DNA from: Candidatus Zhuqueibacterota bacterium
Lineage (GTDB): Bacteria > Zhuqueibacterota > Zhuqueibacteria > Residuimicrobiales > Krinioviventaceae
Assembly (NCBI GenBank): GCA_003854995.1
Contig: RQOI01000653.1
Span: 1 to 16,449 of the forward strand
Length of the DNA stretch: 16,449 bases
Direction: 5' to 3'
The position numbers and the translations under genes were made by a program. Below are positions 7,850 through 13,415 of the stretch, piece by piece; the first letter of the stretch is position 1; every line of letters begins with the position of its first letter. Under the pieces are notes generated by a model. That model made no database searches and was not told where the DNA came from. It saw only the letters and a list, made by a program, of their open reading frames with translations.

Positions 7850-9653
7850 AAAACCAGTAGGTGTCCTCGTACTTTTGTCTGAGCTCATCGTATGCTTTGA
7901 TTTTATCCTTGCCCCACTTATCGAGGATTTGATCAAAGTCCGCAAATTTGCGTCTTGTTGCTTCACTCACCTGCGCCAGCAGCATGCCATTCTCTCGCCC
8001 GGTCATTTGCAGATAGACGAGTATCGCTTCCTCAAAGTGGCGCGGCATGGCCGGATAGCCGAAAAGATTCAGCAGGTTGAGATGCCGCATGAATTGACTA
8101 ATTTTCCCGGCGAGCAGACAATGCGCCATGAAATATTCATAGGCCATTTTGTTCCGACTCGTTTTCAGCAGCTCCTCCAGACAGCGCTCCGGTTCAGAGG
8201 GCGAAAGGAGGAAATCCGCTGCCGGCACAGCGCTCTGCAGATGACGGTATTGCGGCAATGTCGTCAGATCGACAGCATCGGTCAGATAGACGCGATGCTC
8301 GGCTGCCCAAGCGCGATGCCACATTGTTTTGCCGAGCAGATCCAGATACCGTGCCGCGACGCCTCTGTTTTTCTCCAGAATATTTACCAGTGCAAGGCGT
8401 TGAAGATTCCAGGGGGTCTGCCCTTTTACGGTCAGGGCTTCGTAAGCCCAGTGCTCCGATTCGTTCAACAGGCCGAGGTCAAAAAAGAGATCGCTGTGCT
8501 GCAGGGGGTAATGAAAGTACCTGTTACCGTGCAAAAAAAGGCCATCTCCCCCCAAATACTGCGTCAAGGTGAACAGTTCATCGCACAGATGTCCGGTATG
8601 GTAGAGTGCCCTGTTGCCCTGATAGAGAGCGACATCCGATCGCAAATGCGTTTTTCTCGCCATCTTGAGCACCTTATCCCAGTCGCCGGCGCGGGCGTGA
8701 CGATCGACCAGAAGGAAATCTCTTCTGCGCGCATCAAAAGCATAGACAGCGACGAGGATGCCGAGAGCGAAAAAGAGGAGGCCCTGCAAAAGCTGCATTC
8801 GCGTCGAACGGAGATGACAAATCTGGTCGAACAGTTCTTTCATCCTCTTGTTCTTGATGCGCGCGCAGCACGGCGCCAAGCTCGTCGCCAGCAGTGCGAG
8901 CGGATAAAATGCATAGAGCGCCCACGAGAACCAGGTCACCTTGAAGACGGCAAATGAAGACAGCTGCGAAGTATAGGCTTCCTGAACGGAAATGATGAAG
9001 AGAGCTGACGCAGCGATGAAGGGCAGTGCAGCGGCGCAGAGGAGGTAAAGCATCGGCAGCACAAAGCGGCGAGAATGCAGAAGCTCATAGAGGGAGACAA
9101 TGACCGCAAAAAGAAGGGCTTGCGCAGCAATGAGATAGTACAATATCAGGAAAAGAACGAGATAAAAAATGAAACGCCAAAAACGCTTGCCAGGAGCACG
9201 GCGGACATAGAGATTAACGCCGAGGAGTGTCCCGCAGAGTGCGGTCGTGAAGACGAGCGGAAAGCGATAGTTGCTGTGCAGGGCCAAGAGAAGGAGCGAT
9301 GGCAGCCAGTGCAGATAGAAAATCGGCTGCCGGACGCCGGCAGCCAGCAAGAGGCGCCGCGTGCTCTGGGCAATGAGCGTAAAAAGGGCGAGGAGCAGCA
9401 GCGCCCCGGTCCATGCACGATAAAAGAATTGCGCTAAAAAGAGCGAAAAAAGCGCGTTCGCGCCGCCCGGATAGCGCATAAAATCGCGGCAAAAATGGCG
9501 ATCAAAGAAAAACACGGGTTCCTGAGATTGGTAGATGAGTTGTGGATCTATTCTCAAGAGCAGGTAGACGAAATACAAAGACATGAAAAGCATTGAAAAA
9601 TAGCTGCCCCATCGTGCATCCTTTCGCGGCGACAGCTTTACTCGGTCAATCAT
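7821..9653 (-). CDS. Polytopic membrane protein with helical C-terminal half, DUF6057-like
   Basis: The start is ATG 9653, with GGAG (9662-9659) five bases upstream, giving 610 residues. The TTG at 9680 is rejected because it lies inside the candidate promoter. Residues 15-315 hold about nine or ten membrane segments (for example SMLFMSLYFVYLLL and LILYYLIAAQALLFAVIV), with a periplasmic-type stretch containing EPVFFFDRHFCRDFMRYPGG after the first. From about residue 320 the protein is soluble and helical, resembling TPR-like hairpins (RHARAGDWDKVLKMARKTH, YQGNRALYHTGHL, DLGLLNESEHWAYEAL). It resembles the family I recall as DUF6057, known from Bacteroidetes, though I could not search to confirm. 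The lipoprotein gene downstream overlaps it by 29 bp, so the two are probably made together and may form a complex. Function is unknown. Confidence 0.82.
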   Translation of the reverse strand: MIDRVKLSPRKDARWGSYFSMLFMSLYFVYLLLRIDPQLIYQSQEPVFFFDRHFCRDFMRYPGGANALFSLFLAQFFYRAWTGALLLLALFTLIAQSTRRLLLAAGVRQPIFYLHWLPSLLLLALHSNYRFPLVFTTALCGTLLGVNLYVRRAPGKRFWRFIFYLVLFLILYYLIAAQALLFAVIVSLYELLHSRRFVLPMLYLLCAAALPFIAASALFIISVQEAYTSQLSSFAVFKVTWFSWALYAFYPLALLATSLAPCCARIKNKRMKELFDQICHLRSTRMQLLQGLLFFALGILVAVYAFDARRRDFLLVDRHARAGDWDKVLKMARKTHLRSDVALYQGNRALYHTGHLCDELFTLTQYLGGDGLFLHGNRYFHYPLQHSDLFFDLGLLNESEHWAYEALTVKGQTPWNLQRLALVNILEKNRGVAARYLDLLGKTMWHRAWAAEHRVYLTDAVDLTTLPQYRHLQSAVPAADFLLSPSEPERCLEELLKTSRNKMAYEYFMAHCLLAGKISQFMRHLNLLNLFGYPAMPRHFEEAILVYLQMTGRENGMLLAQVSEATRRKFADFDQILDKWGKDKIKAYDELRQKYEDTYWFYALYYYKEK

Positions 9654-9677
9654 CTTTTCTCCAGAAAGATCTGCATT

Positions 9678-9707
9678 CAAATATAGTATCTTTTCATTCG
9701 AATCAAA
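9678..9707 (-). promoter_or_regulatory. Candidate Bacteroidetes-type promoter for the 9653 gene
   Basis: On the minus strand TATATTTG (9685-9678) matches the Bacteroidetes -7 consensus TAnnTTTG, and TTTG (9707-9704) lies 18 bp upstream, close to the usual 19-21 bp -33 spacing. Transcription would start near 9671, leaving a short leader holding the GGAG site and the ATG at 9653. Confidence 0.4.
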
Positions 9708-9837
9708 TAGATTTTATTACTGGCTGAAATGAAAATAAATCCCGGCTTTGATATCAGAGGCATGCCAGCGCGAGTCGTTCTCGAACACTCCGCGACACGG
9801 TGCGATCGAGCGGCCGACACACGCCTCTCATCTGCGG

Positions 9838-9885
9838 ATTGGCTAAATGACGAATGAAAACAAGAGCCGAGGTCATTTAGCCAAT
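9838..9885. repeat. Perfect 14-bp inverted repeat in the divergent intergenic region
   Basis: ATTGGCTAAATGAC (9838-9851) is repeated in perfect inverted form at 9872-9885 around a 20-nt spacer. Neither side has a T-run, so it is not a standard terminator. It lies 185 bp from one flanking start and 219 bp from the other. It could be an operator with widely spaced half-sites, an RNA hairpin or a remnant of a small element. I see no ORF between 9708 and 10016. Confidence 0.7.
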
Positions 9886-10016
9886 TGGACTGCGATATTC
9901 CGCCCGAAATTTTTCTTCATCCGCCGTTTTTTACTGGCATGTTAATTGTACGAAGGATAAATTATTTGTGCTTTCGATTTTTTTGCCGGGTGGGAATGAT
10001 TGCACCTATAATAGTG

Positions 10017-10067
10017 TTGAAAAACATAAATTAATATATTATATTACATTATATTACATTATATTTG
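10017..10067 (+). promoter_or_regulatory. Candidate promoter region of the DUF4332 gene, with AT-rich direct repeats
   Basis: TTGAAA (10017-10022) and TATATT (10040-10045) are 17 bp apart, each matching 5/6 sigma-70 positions. A TATAAT occurs just upstream at 10007-10012. The 10-mer ATATTACATT is repeated at 10041-10050 and 10051-10060, followed by a partial copy. The octamer TATATTTG (10060-10067), which fits the Bacteroidetes -7 element, ends the tract. Which element is used cannot be decided from sequence. Confidence 0.45.
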
Positions 10068-10103
10068 CAGCGAGCAAATAACCAGCAAAAGGAGAGAGAC
10101 ATC

Positions 10104-10514
10104 ATGGCAAATTACAAAATCAGCGACATCGAGGGAATTGGTCCAGCCTATGCAGCAAAACTGAAAAAAACGGGTGTAATGAGCACAAACGTTCTGCTCA
10201 AAAAAGGAGGCACAAAAAAGGGGCGTAAAGAATTGGCGGAAAAATCTGGAGTTGATGAGACGCTGATTCTGAAATGGGTCAACAGGGCTGATTTGTTGAG
10301 AATCAAAGGTGTTGGGAGTGAATATTCGGACTTGCTGGAAAATGCCGGCGTCGATACGGTGAAAGAATTAAAGACGCGCAATGCGGAAAACTTGCATGCC
10401 AAAATGCAGGAAGTCAATGCAAAGAAAAAACTGGTTCGGCTGTTGCCCAGTCTCAAATCTGTTAAAAAATGGGTTGCCCAAGCTGCAAAGCTCGATGCCA
10501 GAGTGACATATTAA
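10104..10514 (+). CDS. DUF4332-type helix-hairpin-helix protein
   Basis: The start is ATG 10104, with AAAAGGAG at 10087-10094; a longer frame from TTG 10065 would lie in the promoter tract. The 136-residue product has two helix-hairpin-helix-like motifs, ISDIEGIGPAYAAKLKKTGV near the N-terminus and LLRIKGVGSEYSDLLENAGV near residue 65. This matches the DUF4332 family of small proteins with helix-hairpin-helix folds. It has no signal peptide or membrane segment and is lysine-rich, so a cytoplasmic nucleic-acid-binding role is plausible by analogy with such motifs, but none is established from this sequence. It is a single-gene unit: promoter candidates before it and a strong terminator right after. 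Confidence 0.85.
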   Translation: MANYKISDIEGIGPAYAAKLKKTGVMSTNVLLKKGGTKKGRKELAEKSGVDETLILKWVNRADLLRIKGVGSEYSDLLENAGVDTVKELKTRNAENLHAKMQEVNAKKKLVRLLPSLKSVKKWVAQAAKLDARVTY

Positions 10515-10521
10515 GTCCCAG

Positions 10522-10554
10522 GCCTTGAATGAGATGCCATTCAAGGCTTTTTTT
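10522..10554 (+). terminator. Intrinsic terminator of the DUF4332 gene
   Basis: GCCTTGAATG (10522-10531) pairs perfectly with 10538-10547 around a 6-nt loop and is followed by seven T residues (10548-10554). It starts 8 bp after the stop codon. Confidence 0.92.
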
Positions 10555-10679
10555 CATCCCGGCACAGCAAAATCTGCGGGAAAAAAATCACCGACGTCAC
10601 TGATTCCTTCAGGCAAGTTATCTCACAGGGCGATTCATTCAGAGAGCGCAATCCAGGATATGACAAATGGTTGACAAGC

Positions 10680-11519
10680 ATGCAAAATAATATCAAAACA
10701 TTTCTGTTGATGGCCGTTCTCACCGTCCTTTTTGTCTGGATCGGCGGTGAAATCGGTGGCCAGCAGGGAGCGTTGATCGCTTTTGTCATTGCAGCAGCGA
10801 TAAATTTTTATTCTTATTGGTTCAGCGATAAACTGGTGCTGCATCGCTACAAAGGCCATGAAGTCGGCCAGCAGGATGACAGCAGGCTGTACAGGATTGT
10901 GGAGGAATTGAGTAAAAAAGCCAATCTTCCCATGCCGCGGGTCTTCCTCATCCCGGATCGTACGCCGAACGCTTTTGCCACTGGACGCAATCCGCAACAT
11001 GCGGCGGTTGCGGCGACAGAAGGCATCCTGCAGCTTTTGAGTGATGACGAATTGCAAGGCGTCATGGCGCATGAGCTGGCGCACGTGCAGCATCGAGATA
11101 TCCTGATTGGCACAGTCGCCGCCACCTTTGCCGGCGCCATCGCCATGCTCGGTCAACTCACTCGTTATTCAGCAGCGACGCAACAAAAGCGGCAAAATCC
11201 GATCAGTGCGATTTTCATTCTGGTCGGAGCACCCCTGGCAGCGATGTTGATCCGCATGACGATCTCGCGGGTGCGGGAATATTCCGCGGATGCCGGCGGC
11301 GCAGAGATTTCCGGCAAACCGCTCGGATTGGCGAATGCCCTGAACAAACTGCAGCAGGGCGTGGCAAAATATCCCATGACCAACGGCAATCCGGCGCATT
11401 CGCATCTTTTCATCGTCAATCCGTTCTTCGGCGGAATTCAAAAACTCTTCTCAACGCATCCGCCGATTGAAGAGCGCATCCGGCGGCTGGAAGAGATGTC
11501 AAAATCAATGCAATTCTGA
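10680..11519 (+). CDS. htpX: HtpX-type membrane zinc metalloprotease (M48B)
   Basis: The product has 279 residues from ATG 10680. This start gives the usual HtpX opening (MQNNIKTFLLMAVLTVLFVW, then GGEIGGQQGA); a TTG 9 bp upstream is less likely. No clear SD is visible. Two membrane segments lie near residues 7-25 and 30-48. The zinc site is HELAH at 131-135, with the third ligand Glu200 in REYSAD. Two more hydrophobic segments lie around residues 143-160 and 175-193. The conserved segments PNAFATGRNP and STHPPIEERIRRLEEM also match the family. HtpX proteases sit in the inner membrane and help remove misfolded membrane proteins, and in Escherichia coli are linked to the Cpx stress response. 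The length is normal for the family and all key residues are present. Confidence 0.96.
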   Translation: MQNNIKTFLLMAVLTVLFVWIGGEIGGQQGALIAFVIAAAINFYSYWFSDKLVLHRYKGHEVGQQDDSRLYRIVEELSKKANLPMPRVFLIPDRTPNAFATGRNPQHAAVAATEGILQLLSDDELQGVMAHELAHVQHRDILIGTVAATFAGAIAMLGQLTRYSAATQQKRQNPISAIFILVGAPLAAMLIRMTISRVREYSADAGGAEISGKPLGLANALNKLQQGVAKYPMTNGNPAHSHLFIVNPFFGGIQKLFSTHPPIEERIRRLEEMSKSMQF

Positions 11520-11536
11520 AAAAATGAAAATCCATT

Positions 11537-11575
11537 AACTCATTGACTATGAATGGAACATAGTCTCTAGTTTTT
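11537..11575 (+). terminator. Probable weak terminator after htpX
   Basis: GACTATG (11545-11551) pairs with CATAGTC (11559-11565) around a 7-nt loop. An outer AACT/AGTT pairing (11537-11540 with 11569-11572) extends it across a small internal loop, and TTTTT ends at 11575. The stem is short and AT-rich, so termination may be partial. Confidence 0.5.
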
Positions 11576-11604
11576 ATCAATCAAAGTATGTGGAGGATAG
11601 CATC

Positions 11605-11871
11605 ATGGTAGCACTCATCATCCAACTTGTCAGCGGCGCGGTAGGCGGAAATCTTGCCGGCAGTCTGTTGAAAAAAGTGAGTCTCGGAACGCTCTGGAAC
11701 AGCGTCGTTGGCATCCTTGGCGGCGGGTTGGGAGGTCAGCTGCTCAATTTGGGTCAGGGCGGCAGCCTTGACCTCGGCACGATCATCGGCAATATCGCGT
11801 CGTCAGGCGTTGGCGGCGGCATTCTGATGATTATCGTAGGGCTCATAAAAAATGCTATGAAGAAAAAGTAA
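11605..11871 (+). CDS. Small glycine-rich membrane protein
   Basis: The start is ATG 11605, with GGAGG at 11592-11596; an in-frame GTG at 11590 overlaps that SD and is rejected. The 88-residue product is nearly all hydrophobic and glycine-rich: residues 4-22 (LIIQLVSGAVGGNLAGSLL), a central VVGILGGGLGGQLL segment, and a final hydrophobic helix (GGGILMIIVGLIKNAMKKK) with a positive tail. The spaced glycines look like glycine zippers that favour helix packing in membranes. I know similar short proteins in Bacteroidetes and relatives only as uncharacterised. It lies between htpX and ompA on the same strand, with a possible weak terminator before it, so it may be read partly from the htpX promoter. 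Confidence 0.8.
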   Translation: MVALIIQLVSGAVGGNLAGSLLKKVSLGTLWNSVVGILGGGLGGQLLNLGQGGSLDLGTIIGNIASSGVGGGILMIIVGLIKNAMKKK

Positions 11872-11895
11872 CATCTTGCAAAATGGCGATTTTTC

Positions 11896-11958
11896 AAGGG
11901 CACATCAACGGTCGTAAACGACCAGTTGAGGTGTCCTTGTCACCCACTCGGACTGGTC
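11896..11958 (+). promoter_or_regulatory. Hairpin region in the leader before the ompA-family gene
   Basis: The segments 11896-11914 and 11919-11938 form an imperfect stem of about 19 bp (two mismatches, one bulge) around a TAAA loop. No T-run follows. A competing pair exists: GACCAGT (11920-11926) with ACTGGTC (11952-11958). It could be a weak terminator of the small membrane gene or a leader structure of ompA. Confidence 0.4.
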
Positions 11959-12001
11959 AAAACTAAATTTTAATTGTGTTGTTCAAACTTTTGGAGGATC
12001 C

Positions 12002-13375
12002 ATGAAAAAGTACGCACTCATTTTACTGGTTGTCGTCGCTTTTCTGGCCGATAGCGGGTTATCGGCAACCTGGGACAATGCCAAGGGCATCGGCGTGTCA
12101 TTCAGCGGCATCAGAGCCAAAGGCGGCGACGTTGATGACGGCGCTATTGGCATGATGTTCGGCGGCAATTTCAAGTACGCGCCGACGCCATACACAATGC
12201 TCTCTCTCGATGCAAGCTATGGCGGTTTCAAACCTCACCTGGCCGATTCAGACTATGAGCCGGATGATAATTCACCCTTTGAGACCACCCTCATCCCGGT
12301 GCAGTTGTCACTGCGCGTCACGCCGTTCGCCGAAGCGGCCCTCAAACCCTATTTTCTCCTCGGCCTTGGCGTGCTTTCCTGGGACTTGTTGAACAACGAT
12401 GTATCGGTGCATGATCGCCAGATGGAATTTAATATGGCGGCAGGCCTGGGTCTCGAGTGGTTCATCACTCAATCCGTCGGCCTTGACTTTTTGCTGCGGA
12501 GCTCAACCTATCCCGGACTGGATCTGGACAATGTCGGCACCGGCGATGACGACAACCGAGAGCTCCTCGAAGGGCGCATTTCGCTCAATTTTTACTGGGG
12601 CCAGAACAGAGATCGCGACAAAGATGGCATTCTGGATAAACTGGATGCTGCCCCGCTGGAGCCGGAAGATTTTGACGGCTTCCAGGATAGCGATGGCGCC
12701 CCAGATCTGGACAATGATAATGACGGCATCCTGGATGCAGATGATGGCGCGCCGAATGAACCGGAAGATAAAGACGGCTTCCAGGATGAAGACGGCGTTC
12801 CCGATTTGGATAACGACAAAGATGGCGTGCCCGATGCCACGGACAAATGTCCGAATGAAGCTGAAGACATGGATGGCTTTGAGGATGCAGATGGTTGTCC
12901 TGAACCGGACAATGACAAAGATGGCATACCCGATGCCACGGACAAATGCCCGAACGAAGCTGAAAATTTCAATGGCTATGAAGACGATGATGGCTGCCCG
13001 GATATCAAACCCATGCCGCAACTGGAAAAAGCCGGCGCCGCCCTGGTGCTCAAAGGCGTCAATTTCAAGACCGGCAGTGCGGACTTGACCCCTGAATCTC
13101 TCGCCATTCTGGACGAGGTGATCACAGGCCTGAAGGACGCTTCGGATGTCGAGATCGAAATTCGCGGCTATACGGACGATGTCGGCAGAGCCGCTTCCAA
13201 TCAGAAACTGTCCGAGCAACGCGCTATGTCTGTGCAAAAATACCTGATCGATAACGGCATCGCCGCCAGTCGTCTGAAAGCTGTCGGCTATGGCGAAGAA
13301 AATCCCGTCGCTTCAAATGCAACACCTGAAGGTCGGGCTGAGAATCGAAGAATCGAATTCTATCGCACCAAATAG
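12002..13375 (+). CDS. OmpA-family outer membrane protein with thrombospondin type 3 repeats
   Basis: The product has 457 residues from ATG 12002, with TTGGAGGA just upstream. A signal peptide covers residues 1-21 (cleavage after LADSGLSA). Residues 22-200 form a beta-barrel-like domain with alternating strands and a closing RISLNFYWGQ. Residues 204-334 hold four thrombospondin type 3 calcium-binding repeats rich in D-x-D-x-DG (DRDKDGILD, DNDKDGVPDATDKCP). Residues 345-457 are the OmpA C-terminal domain that binds peptidoglycan: NFKTGSADLTPES, then RGYTDDVG with the conserved Asp392 region, and NRRIEF with the conserved Arg. The protein therefore probably links the outer membrane to the cell wall through a calcium-stiffened stalk. 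A strong bidirectional terminator follows. In the first two type 3 repeats the cysteines are replaced by Ala or Val. Confidence 0.95.
   Translation: MKKYALILLVVVAFLADSGLSATWDNAKGIGVSFSGIRAKGGDVDDGAIGMMFGGNFKYAPTPYTMLSLDASYGGFKPHLADSDYEPDDNSPFETTLIPVQLSLRVTPFAEAALKPYFLLGLGVLSWDLLNNDVSVHDRQMEFNMAAGLGLEWFITQSVGLDFLLRSSTYPGLDLDNVGTGDDDNRELLEGRISLNFYWGQNRDRDKDGILDKLDAAPLEPEDFDGFQDSDGAPDLDNDNDGILDADDGAPNEPEDKDGFQDEDGVPDLDNDKDGVPDATDKCPNEAEDMDGFEDADGCPEPDNDKDGIPDATDKCPNEAENFNGYEDDDGCPDIKPMPQLEKAGAALVLKGVNFKTGSADLTPESLAILDEVITGLKDASDVEIEIRGYTDDVGRAASNQKLSEQRAMSVQKYLIDNGIAASRLKAVGYGEENPVASNATPEGRAENRRIEFYRTK
12611..13003 (+). repeat. Four thrombospondin type 3 coding repeats
   Basis: Four acidic repeats of about 32-33 codons follow the barrel, each with D-x-D-x-D calcium loops. 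The third and fourth are nearly identical at the start (NDKDGVPDATDKCPNEAE versus NDKDGIPDATDKCPNEAE) and also at DNA level, suggesting a recent duplication. Confidence 0.85.
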
Positions 13376-13377
13376 GT

Positions 13378-13415
13378 AAAAAAAAAAGGCGCCTCGATCG
13401 AGGCGCCTTTTTTTT
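13378..13415. terminator. Bidirectional terminator between ompA and the convergent ATPase gene
   Basis: A perfect palindrome, GGCGCCTC-GATC-GAGGCGCC (13388-13407), is flanked by ten A residues on the left (13378-13387) and eight T residues on the right (13408-13415). It can end transcription on both strands. It starts 2 bp after the ompA stop, and its right edge touches the stop of the ATPase gene at 13415. Confidence 0.95.

Noticed and set aside
7850..7966. Longer start for the lipoprotein at 7966
   Set aside because: It would add 39 polar residues before the lipoprotein signal and extend the overlap with the upstream gene to 146 bp.
7737..8957. Plus-strand 406-codon ORF opposite the membrane protein gene
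   Set aside because: It is antisense to well-supported coding sequence (membrane segments plus SD on the minus strand) and shows no recognisable domain.
12503..13237. Minus-strand ORF of 244 codons inside ompA
   Set aside because: It mirrors the Asp-rich thrombospondin repeats and appears as Ile/Val-rich repeats with no SD.
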